Below, piece after piece: positions 1 through 11,332 of a stretch of DNA of 64,000 nt. The DNA is from Dugong dugon. Taxonomy: Eukaryota > Chordata > Mammalia > Sirenia > Dugongidae. Location: assembly GCA_030035585.1 (NCBI GenBank), contig CM057472.1, positions 86,921,601-86,985,600 of the forward strand. The letters run 5' to 3'. A program made the position numbers and the translations under genes. Within the stretch, counting starts at the first letter, position 1, and every line of letters begins with the position of its first letter. The notes below the pieces were generated by a model. That model had not been told where the DNA came from. It ran no database searches and saw only the letters and a program-made list of their open reading frames with translations.

Positions 1-312
1 GCTCCTGGAACTGCTTTCTTGGTGGTATGAGGTCCTTCTTTCTCTCTGCTCACTTCTCTCTTTTACGTCTCAAAAGAGATTGACTGAAGATAACAATCTA
101 ATCTTGTAGATTGTGTGCTACCTCATTAATATAACTGCCTCTAATCCTACTTCATTAGTATCGTAGAAGTAGGGTTTACAACACACAGGAAAATCACATC
201 AGATGACAGAATGGTGGACCATCCCACAATGCTGGGAATCCTGGCCTAGGCAAGTTTTGTGGCCTAGTCAAGTTGACACACATTCTGGGGGGACACAATT
301 CAATACATAACA
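1..312 (-). mobile_element. LTR fragment, ERVL/MaLR-like, cut by window edge
   Basis: This is the reverse complement of the 5' and middle part of the same LTR family seen complete at 37939-38431. Shared blocks include the stretch around the cattle-like motif CCTCATACCACCAAGAAAG (here as its complement near position 20-35). The minus-strand element begins with TGTTATG at 306-312, the canonical TG start of an LTR. Its 3' part lies outside the window. No coding sequence is present. The family assignment is from structure (TG start, length, gene-free) and from resemblance to MaLR LTRs. The exact family name is not recognised. Confidence 0.75.
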
Positions 313-524
313 GGTGTGTAATTTTATTCCCTCCTCCCTCCCCATGCCCTCTACTGCCCATCTCTGTCTTTCTCAGTTAGACATTGTGTAGTTTTGCTCT
401 TTAAGAACCTCACATCTGCCAGTTTAAAAATATTTGAATTTCCTTAATGTGTGAAATGGGTATCATAAAAGCAATTCCATTCTTCTGGAATCAAGCCGTA
501 TATATTGGCCTCTAACTTGGTTGT

Positions 525-730
525 AGCAGCCCTGGTGGCACAACAGTTAAGTGCTCAGCTGCTATCCGAAAGGTTGGCAGTTTGAACCCACCAGCGGCTC
601 CGCAGGAGAAAGACCTAGTGATCTGTTTCTATAAAGATTATAGCCAAGAGAACTCTAAGGGGGGGTTTTACTCTGTCACATGGGGTTGCTATGAGTTGGT
701 ATTGACTCGATGGCACCCAACAACAACAAC
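525..730 (+). mobile_element. AfroSINE, full length, RTE-like tail
   Basis: A tRNA-derived SINE. The head holds an A-box-like run near 533-553 and a B-box-like GTTTGAACCC near 580-589, the internal RNA polymerase III promoter elements. The body ends in a CTATGAGTTGG..GACTCGATGGCACC block followed by a CAA repeat, the tail type shared with the RTE element. A TSD of about 11 bases (AACTTGGTT plus two) lies before it at about 515-524 and after it at about 728-738. The copy is diverged and unlikely to be transcribed. Confidence 0.9.
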
Positions 731-1044
731 TTGGTTCTGGTTCTCTGGCTCATTTATCCTGTCAGCTTGGGTTGAGGTGGGGGACTTAGGACCAAAAGCT
801 TCTGTGAAGAGGAATGTTGTCGGTTAATCTTCCTCATTCTTCACTAACCCCCTTGCTTTGTGTTACTACCAGTGCTTAAAAACCCTTTGAGAAAGGAGGT
901 AAACTGAGTGACATGCCACATGACCTTCTGAGGCTTTGGGACATGCTTCTGAAAAAGGAGGCTGTAGCTTTACTTTCCATGTCAGGTTCAGCCATTTAGT
1001 GACATCCTCCTCTCTGTTATTCTTTCCTGTTCTAGCTCTCCTTT

Positions 1045-1092
1045 TATTGAGTATCTTAGTTGGGTCCTCTAGAGGAGAAAAACCAGTGAGAC

Positions 1093-1124
<32 letters not shown>

Positions 1125-1255
1125 CGAGAGAGAGAGAGCAAGAGAGAGATTTACTTCAAGGAAATGACTCACGCAATCATGGGGGCTGGCCAAGTCCCAA
1201 ATCCGTAGGTCAGGCGGCAGGCCTGCTGTGGTTGGTTCATCTGTTGTCATGGAAA
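1045..1255. repeat. Interspersed repeat carrying an AT/GA microsatellite
   Basis: A TTAGTTGGGTCCTCTAGAGG start, followed by an (AT)n and a (GA)n run at about 1091-1149, then CAAGGAAATGACTCACGCAATCATGGGGGCTGGC split over 1157-1190. This layout (splice-like start, microsatellite, 'ggctcacgcaat..ggctgg' block) is a recognisable mammalian dispersed repeat, probably LTR-derived. I cannot name the family. Confidence 0.45.
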
Positions 1256-1604
1256 CCAACCAGCCAATGTTTGAGGATTTCAGCAGTCAAATTGGAAGAT
1301 TGCAATATGTTTTAAATTTGACAGGAGGAGGTCATATATGTTTATTATACTTTTCCTTTTCCACTCTGGGTTGCCTGCAACCTATAATAAGATGTTTAGA
1401 GCTTAAAGTTAAACTTGTTTTCTTTATCTTCATATTTCTTGCTTTCCCTCTTGGGGCAAGTACCAAAGTGGAAATACTAAATCTGAGCTAGGACAAAAAG
1501 TAGAGATTGAAGACAAATAGGATCCATATAAGCTCCCACTGGTGAGTGGAAGCGAGAAGTCTTATTCCTATAGACTAAGATAATTATTTTGTTAAAATGT
1601 GAAT

Positions 1605-1643
1605 GTGCGTGTGTGTGCACACACACACGCACACACACACACC
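1605..1643. repeat. GT/CA alternating purine-pyrimidine tract
   Basis: A (GT)n run switches directly into a (CA)n run at 1617/1618, giving a perfect 18-bp palindrome (1609-1626) inside a 39-bp alternating tract. Alternating GT/CA DNA is a known Z-DNA former. No function is implied by the sequence itself. Confidence 0.85.
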
Positions 1644-2289
1644 CCACAAAGTAGAAAGAGAAGCAAGAGAGATAATAGAGAATGAATGATCAGGTTTTAT
1701 GGTGACTCAAGGATAAAGGAAATATAAAGAGGAAAATAGCTAGAAATCTGAGGGTAGAGAAAACAGTCACACAGAGAAAGATCTAGTGACCTTTAAGGCA
1801 TTCTGTCTTGATAACAAGAATACTGGAGAACTTTCTATGAAGAAAAATTATAGGAATGCTCGGTTCAAGTTCTTGCCACCAACAGAAACTGGATTTCTTC
1901 CTAGGACCTTGAGAGCCATCTGACCTTCTCATCCCACCCCTGAGTGCATGACTCTTATAGTATTCTTTCAGGAAATATTTATTTCTTGTGCTTCCCTTTA
2001 CTTTTTAAGTATTCCCTCCCTTTTTTTCCCCTAAGCCTGAAACAGTTGAGTAAGGTATATCATCTATGTAAACAAAATGGTAAATTGATTTTTTATGCTT
2101 GTGATTCAGCAAAAGGCCAAGTCACAACCAAAGGCTATGAAACAGAGCAACCACATATTGTAAAAAGTTCTGAGCTTTGACCAAAGAGCTCATTTCATCT
2201 CCCACAAATGCAAAACTTTGAATGTGTGTGTATCCGTGGACCACCATTTCTTTTCCCAAACTACAAATCCCAAATAGCTGTTATCTTCC

Positions 2290-2385
2290 TTGGTAATTGG
2301 TATTGTTTCCATTTTATAGATCAGGAAACTGAGGCTATTTAAAGTTGGTGTATATATTTTGTCCAGGAGTTATTTGTATACTTGC
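2290..2385 (-). repeat. MIR fragment
   Basis: Contains the diagnostic MIR-core complement 'ttttatagatcaggaaactgaggc' in part, at about 2312-2335. It is heavily diverged and incomplete. Confidence 0.4.
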
Positions 2386-3799
2386 TTATCATTCCTACTA
2401 GTCTGCCTCATTGAGGCAGAGAATTAACCTTAATAATTTTTGGCTGTTCTAGATAACCAGGGCTCTGCCTATCATATAACAGAGGCTAGATAACTATTGT
2501 TAAACTAGGTTGTATGTTTTGTTTGAGTCCACAGAGGGAGACAATGAAACGGATGGGGCTAGACCTTATTCTCTCTTCCAAGCTTCTTGAATTGCAATCA
2601 GGACATGGTAGTGTTGGGTATTGTGAGCCTGTCAATGGATTGACTGATGGACTGATTCGAGACGCTATTTCTTTAGTGCTTGTGCCACGTGCTTCAACAA
2701 AGACCTCACTGAATTGACCAGTAGTATTTTTAGACTTGTTCTTTCTATTTTGACAAAAAGAATAGACAATATGACTACAAATGCGGTGACCTTCTGGATT
2801 TGTTCCCGTGGATAACCTTGAAATAATTTGAATGAAATTTCTTAACTTTTTAAAGGGACAAGTACTAGAGTGACAGATTTGATAATTAGTCTGCATTGCC
2901 CCTTAACTCCTTTTAATGTCACTTCTCATGTTTTGCATTGGTTGCTAATCCATCTGGACTGTTGTTCTGATTTAGATGTCACATCAGTCTCCTTTTATGT
3001 CATTTTTGGGTCCTTTATCCTCGTTGATGTGCTCTATTGCCACCTCTTTGCCTCCACTCCCAGCCTTTCAGACCCATTCTTATTTCCTCATAATTTTGTT
3101 TTAAAGTTTTTAATGTCCTATTTTCCAATTCCTGGTACAAAAGTGTCTTTCCAGTGGTCCTAGGAAGAGTGAGCTCACTAAAAGGCAGTGAACTAGCAAT
3201 TATAAAAATTACTTAAGCAAAAGAACCTGAATATGTCTGGAACCCCTTCTATGTGACTGTCTGAATTTTTAGCAGAAAGTTCACATTTACAAATCAACTG
3301 CTGCTTAACTTGTTGGGGAAGGAATTAGCGACTCTGTTAGATTTCTCTGCATTTGGTTGTATGTCACAGCTTGGTTTCTTACAGCATGGAGACTTAGCAA
3401 CTTTGGGAAGGATGAGATAGAGCTTTCTGCCAACTGCTGTCATTGCTGAATACAAGAGAAAATCCGACAAATCAACTAATAATAATCCTTGCTATTTAAA
3501 CTATTTTCTGTATTCTTGTCTCTTGGTTATATGGATTTTTTAAAAAAATAATTTTATACAAGGTATTTAATTCACACATAGGTGGATTCTGGTCCATGCT
3601 GTACAGATAAGGGACAACCAAAACATTTTCCGCCTTTCCAATGGCATGGAGAGAATGAGAAAATTCAGGTAGAATTAGAACTCAGAATGCTCCAGGAGTT
3701 TTTCTAGCCTCGAGAAATTCCAGGTGAGAGAGAAGGATGTAGAATTCACTGAATAAATTCTAGGTAGACAGACCCTAGAGCTATTTAAAGAGAACCTGG

Positions 3800-3905
3800 A
3801 ATTCATTTTCATCCAACAATTTTATTTTGCAATTGAAGAAACTGAGGTCCAGAGAAATATTGCTTGCCAAGGGTGTAAATTAAATTGTAGCAGACTTAGC
3901 CTATG
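3800..3905 (-). repeat. MIR fragment
   Basis: Shows the core-derived series 'gaagaaactgaggtccagag' followed by 'ttgccaagggtgt', in the order expected of a minus-strand MIR. Diverged, with no tRNA head visible. Confidence 0.4.
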
Positions 3906-5208
3906 CCTTGTGTTGGTTAGATTGCTGGGTAGACATTCCACTGGGAGCCTTCTTTTGAGAAAAGGCCAAGTTATTCTGCAGTATGAACCAGGGCATGCCC
4001 CTCTACCCATCACCTTCCCCCCCCCCCCAAAAAAAAGAAATAATTGAAGATGGATTTCTGTCTGGATTCATTTACCAGAGTTACTAATACAGGTAAAATG
4101 CCAGGAATGCAGAGTGTTAATGCAATTGCTGAATAATACACTGGTACCATACAGTTTAATAATAGATAATAATAAATAATAGAGTTGGGGAATTATGTAA
4201 TTCAGTTGCTTAGTAAATGACAGGGAAACATATACATACACAGAGGAATGTTTCTAATGGAGACACTTAGGTGTTTTCAACTTTACACGCCCCTCCAGCC
4301 CCTTGCGCTGCCCTTTTGAGAGGTGGGCAGGAGATTTCGAGATGTGCCCAGTTGGGGCTTATGGTTTGTGCGGTGAAGTTGCAGGTTTGCAGTAGCTAAG
4401 CCGGGAAGTATGAGTTGTGCTCCTTGGGCAGTTATCAGCTAATCCTGTTAATGCATTTATACTTTCCTCTGTGTCATGACTGGCTATCTTCCTTTTGCAA
4501 GGGCAGAGGAGGCCTAGATGCGTCCAAGGTTGGCCATTCTCTCCCATCACTACTGTCTGTAAATTGTTGCATGAAAGGAGGTGGTGTTGGAAGATGAACT
4601 TGAAGATGGGAAGAGACTGGGAGTGGGAGGTGTGGGTTGGTGGGATTGTGGGGGCAGCGATAGGAAGTGAAAAGTATAGCCACAGCCAACGTCCAACAAG
4701 CACACCAATGAGCTGCCCTGGGCTTCCTTTTCCTCATCTGCACTAGATAAAGCCCGCTGCTGATCACTATCAAACCTGCGTTCTTTCCCAAGGAGAATAG
4801 GATGTTGCCCCCCGTACTCTTTTAAAATAAGACAAAAGGTGGGGGTGGGGAAATTAATTAATATCAGTAAATGAAGCATGGGACGCTTGTCTGGATATGA
4901 TAATGACTGTAAATTAATGTAGAAGAAATGGAATTGTATATAGAAAATGAACCGTACCAGCATGCTGAGTTGGCATGGACTCAGCCACCCCTGTAATGCA
5001 TTAACTCTTGCCTTGCCTCATCCTTTTTCCCACTGAATGCATAACTCTTGGCCAACTCTCCCCTTGAGCAAAGTCTCAGGCTACAGTATTATAGCCTGAG
5101 GTTCCCAACAGGAGCCCTACCTCCAGGAGACAACTGGGCCAGCAGGTGACTGCATATGTTTAAAACGTAAACAAAGCAATGTTATAACTGTTTATTAGAT
5201 TAGTGAAA

Positions 5209-5209
<1 letters not shown>

Positions 5210-5239
<30 letters not shown>
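5210..5239. repeat. (AC)n microsatellite
   Basis: Uninterrupted dinucleotide repeat of about 15 units, likely polymorphic in length. Confidence 0.95.
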
Positions 5240-5242
<3 letters not shown>

Positions 5243-5249
5243 GGTCTGT

Positions 5250-7100
5250 GTCTTCTTATTAGAAAATCTGTAAAATTATTCCAGAAAGCAGTAAGATAGC
5301 TCCAAGGGAGAAAGAACTAGTTAGTCAAGATAAGTAGCTCCAGTGGCCTCACTAGGGAGGTGCAGGGGGTGTGTACTGTACTGGGTGACACTGTCAGAGA
5401 GAGTGACACCAACGTGATAGTCTATAATTTTTTTGTGCAGTGTTTCAGCAGAAATTTATTATTTTTTTAAATAAAGATATCCCCGTAGTTAATTATAACA
5501 ACAAAAACATTTTTTGTAAGCCCAGCTTACATGTGTCAATATACCTGCAGGCTAAAACTCTGTGCTAATTCACTTTTTGAACCTTCTAATGTACTCTGGT
5601 CAGAGCTGTCATGATTACCCAATTACAAGACGCTTAGGATCCTGTGATTTTTTCTGCACGCGCCAACAGTCACATGCTGTTGTTTTCGTTGCTGCTGGTG
5701 TTCTTATAGTCATTGATTTTGTCAAATTTTCTGGTGTTTTAGCTACAATATTGTGGTAAGTAGTGTTTGTGAACCTATTTCAGTAACTTTTTTGAGAGTG
5801 AAGTAGTAATTAAAGGAAAAGAAGAAGAAAAATTAAAAAAGCCTTCCACTCTGTTACTAATAATGTTGCAATTCAATGTAGAAAGATTTTACAAAACAAG
5901 TTTATTGTTAGTATTTGTATAATCTAAGAAATATTACATTTAAGCAATTTACAACTATATTTATCACATATTATTCTATGATTAAAATTGATAATGAGTA
6001 TTACTAAGGGTTTAGTGTGGTTTGGTATGGAAAGAGGTCCATGGTAGGGGGATGACACCATGAATTACCGCACTGGCTGACACCAACCTTAGTGATGCCC
6101 CCTCAAACCAAGGCTTACCTTTGGACTGTCAATAACTTTTCAGCCTTCATTCCTCTCTATTTTTTGCATATGTGCCTCAGGCTGTATGGCTTTTGAAATG
6201 CATTCAGACTACGCCAGGAAACATTGATTGGGCACTTCTTGTGTACAAAGCAATGTGGAGTGGACACAGATGAACAAGGCAGGCTGCGTTTTCAAGGTGT
6301 TTCCTCCTTCTAGGGTATGGCATAGTGCTTGGCACATAGTGAACATTCAACCAATTGTTGCTGTTATTGTTATCACTTCATTAAATTTAATTCAAATTAA
6401 ATCTTTATATTGGGAATGAGCAGTTTCAGTAGCTCAGAGAGCCCTTGGCCGTTTTCTTCTCCTCTCCTCTCCTTTTGTTCTGTTCTGTTCTATTTTCCCT
6501 TTTTTTCTTCTTTCTCTTCTTTGCTTGAAGATTTTTGACACATTGATAAAATGAAGAAATGAAAAAACTTGTTTATAATATCGTTTAAATGTTAGAATTT
6601 AAGAAATTGTTTGCTGCTAACCCAAAATACAAATGCAGCATAGTCACAAAGTTTGAATCACTGGATTTAGAAATGGTATTACCAGTAATTCACAATGCAC
6701 TGTAGGTGGTGGCCCAGTAATGGAACACTAGATTAGAGTTGTTTGTTGACATCTTGTATCTTTTTATATCCTCATCACTGGTGGTTCTATATACAGACTC
6801 ATTTAGAAATAATACCAAAAGGCTAAATTTTATGATTGTTAGCATTTTCTTAAAAATTCTTCAGAACAAAGAAAAAGAGAAGGCTAGATAAAACACCAAT
6901 GATAATAATTGTTGAAGTTGGGTGAAAGGCATATGGTAACTCTTACTATTTTTGTATAATGGCCTCTTTGAGCCTCCCTTGTCCCTTCTTCATGTCAGAG
7001 TTGGGAAGTGGACAGTGAATTCTGTGCATTCCTGGAATGGCTCAATGTATTTCTTAAGGGCCTTGTGTTAACATGAGACTTCTCCTGTTCCCTTGGGAGA
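5250..7100. other. Unique DNA, possible unnamed dispersed element
   Basis: No gene recognised. Between about 5345 and 6105 the motif TGACACCA recurs (near 5406, 6053 and 6081) around an AT-rich core that includes 'ctgcacgcgccaacagtcacatgctgttg' in part. This may be one old dispersed element, but I cannot classify it. An L2/MIR-type 3' tail ('agtgcttggcacatagtgaac') is near 6325-6350. A pyrimidine-rich tract lies at 6450-6525. Confidence 0.4.
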
Positions 7101-7117
7101 TCTATGAGCCCATTCTT

Positions 7118-7719
7118 TTTTTTAAATTAGAAAAAAAATTTTTTTATTGTACTTCAGATGAAGGTTTACAGAACAAATAGTTTCTCATTAAACAGTCAGT
7201 ACACATTGTTTTATGACATTGGTTAACAACCCCATGACATGTCACCACTCAACCTTCTCGAACTTGGTGGAGCTTTTTTTTTTAGTAAAAATATTCACAG
7301 CCAAAGATACACCGTTTTACAAATTTCTACATATACAATTCAGTGACATCGATTACATTCTTCTAGTTGTGCTTCTATTCTCACTCTCCTTTTCGAAATT
7401 ATTCCATCACCATTATCTTCAACTCACTGTCCCCTAGGTTCCCATCAAACGTTTTGAGTTGCTGTTGTCAATTTGATCTCACATAGAAAATTCTTTTTTT
7501 TTTTTTGTACTTTAGATGAAGATTTACAGAACAAATAGTTTCTCATTAAACAGTTAGTACACATATTGCCCTGTGACAATGGTTAACAACCCCACGACAT
7601 ATCAACACTGTCCATTCTCAACCTTGGGTTCCCTATCACCAACTTTTCTGTCCCCTCATGCCTTCTAGTCCTTGTCCCTGGACTGCTGTGCCTCATTAGT
7701 CCCATTTTGTTTTATGAGT
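7118..7719 (-). mobile_element. 5'-truncated L1 insertion, 3' UTR only, doubled tail
   Basis: Minus-strand 3' end of an afrotherian-type L1. It starts with a poly-T run (the poly-A tail) and 'gaaggtttacagaacaaatag'-like sequence. A 14-bp TSD, ATGAGCCCA[T/C]TCTT, lies at 7104-7117 and 7720-7733, so both ends are secure. Inside, the tail unit occurs twice (about 7140-7262 and 7500-7719), separated by a different block with its own poly-T (7270-7490). There is no ORF1 or ORF2 sequence, as expected of severe 5' truncation. Confidence 0.85.
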
Positions 7720-7733
7720 ATGAGCCCACTCTT

Positions 7734-8865
7734 AAGAGGCCAACTTGTAGCCTGAGAAGTTGCACACTTTACCCTGTTTAGGCTCTGCCTCTGCGTTTTC
7801 TTTGAGCTGTTGATGTAGGAGGCAAGTGTAGAGAAGCTTCCACCTGGGGGCCATGGCTCTCTCAGAGGGGAGGAGAGTCTGTTATGTAAGTAGATTTGTT
7901 AAATCTCGTGATGTTAAATCTCCCTCTGCTCTCCAAGGATGGTGTAAGAGGTGCTACTGAGAGTCTGGGTTTGTCTGGTGAGAAAATGGGCTTAAGGGAA
8001 GAAGGAGAAAATAAGAGCACACAGGAAATCCCCATAGCTGGCATTTTTCATTTCCTCACTAGCTTACTAGCGATAACTACACCACATAAACTCTATGTGC
8101 ATCTGTGTCTGTGAGCTTTTGTGGTCTTGTCTTTTAGAGGGTGATATCGGGCTACAAGCACTGGTACTAATGATTTATCTGGGCACATATAAGCTCAGAA
8201 TAGGGACTGAGGGCTTTGGTTACAGTCACGAGAAGAAATATTCATGAACCAGTCAGGTGCTGTCTCATTCATTAACCACAGAACAGATGTCAAGAACTTC
8301 TGTATGCAGGCCTCAAGGCTATGCAGTGATGGGGGTTCCAAAGAATTTACAATTTGAATGGGACCCGCAAAAACCTACAGGCTGACTAGTTTCTAGAGGT
8401 GCCTAAGAGCAGACTGAAGTCTGCAGCTCCCATATGGTTGAGTTACGATAATCTTCCTTTTCCAGGTCTGGCTGCCATGGTCTGGCTGACATTCCAAATG
8501 TACCCAATATAGCCTGGCTTTAGACCTAGTTTTGAACTTTTTTTCTTATTAAAGTATTTAAATTCAGTTGTTTGGTTTCTCAAATGAATTTTTTTCAGGT
8601 AGAATCCAATTGCTACTTTTGGAATGTGATTTAAATCAGTTCCAGTTCCACTGTGAAGAACTCCTTTTAACACACAAGTGCCCTTGTGTCATTCTAACTC
8701 CAGGACAGGCTTCCTGGTGCTCAGAACACTGGCTGTCCTGGCTTATATCTTTATCTCTGGGACACTCTTGTGGAAGAAAGATGCCAACAGGCTGCTTGTC
8801 TTGGTAGATTTTTATCCTTTTTGCCTTACAAAAGATTTACCCCTTAAATTTAAAAAATAATGACA
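7734..8865. other. Unique DNA, nothing recognised
   Basis: No repeat family, gene or RNA feature is recognised. Short open frames at 7862-8114 and 8443-8860 lack any protein signature, and several overlap each other on opposite strands. Confidence 0.6.
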
Positions 8866-9262
8866 TGTTGTTGTCAGTTGCTGTTGAGTAGGTTCCGATT
8901 CATAGCGACCCCGTATACAACAGAACAAAATGTTGTCCAGTACTGTGCCATTCATCTTCATGATCATTGATAAGCTTGAGTCCATTGTTTCAACCACTGT
9001 GTATTCTGAGTACCTTCCAACCTAAGGGGCTCATTTTCTAGCACCGTATCAAGCAGTATTCTGATGTGATCCATAGGGTTTTCATTGCCTGATTTTCAGA
9101 AGTAGATCACCAGGCCTTTCTTCCTAGTCTGACTTAGTCTGGAAGCTCAGCTGAAACCTGTTCACTATGGGTCACCTTGCTGGTATTAGAAATACCAGTG
9201 GCATAGCTTCCAGCATCATAGCAACACACAAGCCACCACGGTACAATAAACTGAAAAATGGG
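8866..9262 (-). mobile_element. Long tRNA-Gly-type SINE, tRNA head missing
   Basis: The 3' end (left edge) is GTTGTTGTCAGTTGCTGTTG plus 'ttccgattcatagcgacc', the RTE-like tail. The body matches the copy at 25556-25891 ('cagaagtagatcaccaggcc', 'catagcaacacacaagccacc'). Unlike that copy it stops before the tRNA-Gly-like head, so it is 5' truncated or eroded. Confidence 0.75.
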
Positions 9263-9290
9263 TGGGTTTAAGGAAGTAGATTTGGACAGG

Positions 9291-9381
9291 TTTGAGAGAT
9301 GCAAACAGGAGCAGTTAGTAAATGTTTGCCCTGGAAAGGAAGGGCTTGGGTGTTGATGTTTGGTGTGGATAGCTGAGGACC
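9291..9381 (+). repeat. Local direct duplication, copy 1
   Basis: About 90 bp matching 10112-10199 in the same orientation, from TTGAGAGATGCAA to GGATAGCTGAGGACC, with a few substitutions and a short indel. The unit contains no recognised repeat family. Confidence 0.85.
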
Positions 9382-9807
9382 TTTGTGATCTTATTTTCTC
9401 CTCCTTTCCTTAAGTCCATGTTAGACCTGGAGTAATTTTTTTTATTTTTTTCAGATTTCAAAATGCAAGAGAATACAGGGTGGGTCATATCTTAAAACCA
9501 AAAAAACAAAGTAGCAATAATCCCCATAGTCGAAAATCCTACTCTGCACTCTAGAGACTCCTTTAGAATTTTGCACTTGGGCATAGTTTTAACATCTTTG
9601 ACGTAAGAAATTAATTTAGAGAACTACTTTTACAATAACAATCAGAAAGTTGAGTAAAAAGAATCACGGCTCTGTAAATTTTTGTCTTGTTCTGTTATTG
9701 TAGAGAACAACATCACTCATTAAGAACAAATTGTGTAGGGAGAAGGGGAATTGTTGAGAGTTGGATGAGAAAGTCAAAAGTCTAGAGAAAATTGTATGTC
9801 AGTTGGA

Positions 9808-9955
9808 AGAAGGGAGGGAATAAACGATAAGACAAGAAGAAAGAAACAGGAGAATGACAGGAGGCATAGACAGAGAAGGGGAAAAGGGGAGGGAGGAAAG
9901 GAGTGAGGAAAGAGAGAGAAAAGAGAGGTCAAGGGAGAGATGGAGAAGAGACAAG
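9808..9955. repeat. Purine-rich (GA) tract
   Basis: About 150 bp in which the plus strand is overwhelmingly A and G, with sub-runs such as GAGAGAGAAAAGAGAGG. Low-complexity sequence. The 161-codon minus-strand open frame over this stretch is an artefact of its pyrimidine complement. Confidence 0.85.
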
Positions 9956-9977
9956 TTAGTGTATCCAGCATTAAATT

Positions 9978-10045
9978 GAAAACCAAACCATTTGCTGTCA
10001 AGTTGATTCTGACTCATGGTGACCCCCATGGCTAAAAGAGAGAGT
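9978..10045 (-). mobile_element. AfroSINE 3' fragment
   Basis: 'AAACCAAACCATTTGCTGTC' followed by 'aagttgattctgactcatggtgacccc' (split) is the complement of an AfroSINE tail of the 'gcaatgggttt' type. Only the 3' portion is kept. Confidence 0.7.
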
Positions 10046-10111
10046 ACATACTTTCCCACTCCTAGGAGAGCCAGCTCCTTCCAATGAAGCAAGAGGGTGA
10101 AGCAACTAGAC

Positions 10112-10199
10112 TTGAGAGATGCAAGCAGGAGCAGATAGTAAAGTGGCTCTGGAAAGGGAGGGCTTGGGTGTTGATATTTGGTGTGGATAGCTGAGGACC
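10112..10199 (+). repeat. Local direct duplication, copy 2
   Basis: Second copy of the 90-bp unit at 9291-9381, about 820 bp downstream in the same orientation. The flanks on both sides differ, so the duplication is confined to this unit. Confidence 0.85.
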
Positions 10200-11317
10200 A
10201 TCCAACATTAATGAGCACAAATGTGCGCCCAGGCCAAAAATGTCTCTCTAGGGACGCTGATGACTTAAGCTTTGTTTTTGCCATTGGAAAGCATGAATGA
10301 GAAAATCACTGACTCGCTCCCTCAAGCAGTCTGGTTTATAGACCTGAAGCTCTTCATTGCTGCCAGGTTATCTGTCTCCCCTGTGCCCCTGTGAGATATT
10401 CTGGAAACTGAACCCAGAACTGTTCTCCTTGCCAAAGTGCTTGGCAATGACTGTTAGCTCTCCCCAAATTCTGAGATAGGGACAGGCTGGTTAATGTGAG
10501 TGTGCTCTGGCTATGTGCAGTTCAGGAAAAGTGACAGGAACACGTGTTGTGCATACCTGGGGATGCACACACATCGGAGATTTTTGCTATCTCTCCCAGT
10601 CGGCCTTTGCTCTTCTGGTTTTATGATTTCCCAAGCCTTTGGCCTGAACCTTAGAAGTCAAGGCTCAAGCTAAGTTGCAACAGAGGCTTCATCTTTCCTC
10701 AGAAAGAAATTTATTTCCCTCCCCTTCTCACAGTAAACAAATTATGTTGACAGACAAATGCAGGATTACGGTGAGGAGATTTGTGAGACAACGGGATTTT
10801 GGAAGCTCAAGCAAGCAGACATTAGGATTAGGCTGAGAGGGAAATATTCAGGTGGGGTAGGAGGCTACAGAGATAAATCTGAGACAGTAATGAGGCCATG
10901 TCTGAGATGATGCAGGGAGGTGAGATGGAGGGAGAAGCTATTTCTAAGATGCTCACCAGAGCTCTCTGGTTGGGGCTGCTGTAATTTCTAAACTTTCAAA
11001 TGAGGCTGTTTGGCATTAGATAGGACACTTGGTTTAACTCAGCCTCAATTTCACCTTCTGTGCAATGAGTATACTACTTACCCTGTTGATGTCACAGGTT
11101 GGCTTTGCAATCATGAGGAGAAATGTTCTGAAAGCACCAAAGAGCCATAAAATGTATTATTATTACATTCTTTATGTTGTTTTATTCACACGTGAATCTT
11201 TTCTACAGCATGTCTGCTGTGTGCTGGTTTCTGTGTCCCCATCTTCTGCCCTGATTGGATATGTTTGGTGCTGGAGAGCTCACTACCCTTGAGACAGGTC
11301 ATTTTTTTGTTTTACAC
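10200..11317. other. Unique DNA, nothing recognised
   Basis: No gene or classified repeat seen. A short open frame at 11065-11292 has no signature. Confidence 0.6.
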
Positions 11318-11332
11318 TTATTTGTAACTTTT

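Larger units (their letters stand above)
1260..5200. other. Unique AT-rich DNA, no gene seen
   Basis: Apart from the MIR scraps and simple tracts listed, I see only unique sequence. Short open frames occur on both strands at 4.36-4.96 kb, but they overlap each other in four frames, are low in complexity (Pro/Ser/Leu rich), and have no domain signature. A C-run next to an A-run sits at 4018-4036. A 9-bp stem hairpin (CTCAGGCTA / TAGCCTGAG) is at 5075-5100. Confidence 0.6.

Noticed and set aside
4359..4963. Several overlapping open frames on both strands
   Set aside because: Four frames overlap the same DNA. None shows homology-like patterns; typical chance frames in GC-richer DNA.
5075..5100. 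Hairpin CTCAGGCTA / TAGCCTGAG as a possible terminator or RNA structure
   Set aside because: A 9-bp stem is expected by chance many times in 64 kb of eukaryotic DNA, and no U-run or gene context is present.
9291..10199. Two similar units considered as a CRISPR-like or satellite array
   Set aside because: Only two copies, 820 bp apart, in a vertebrate-type genome.
9799..10284. 161-codon minus-strand open frame, the longest in the window
   Set aside because: It reads the complement of a purine-rich tract and crosses an AfroSINE fragment and a local duplication. Composition is Leu/Ser/Pro rich with no domain.
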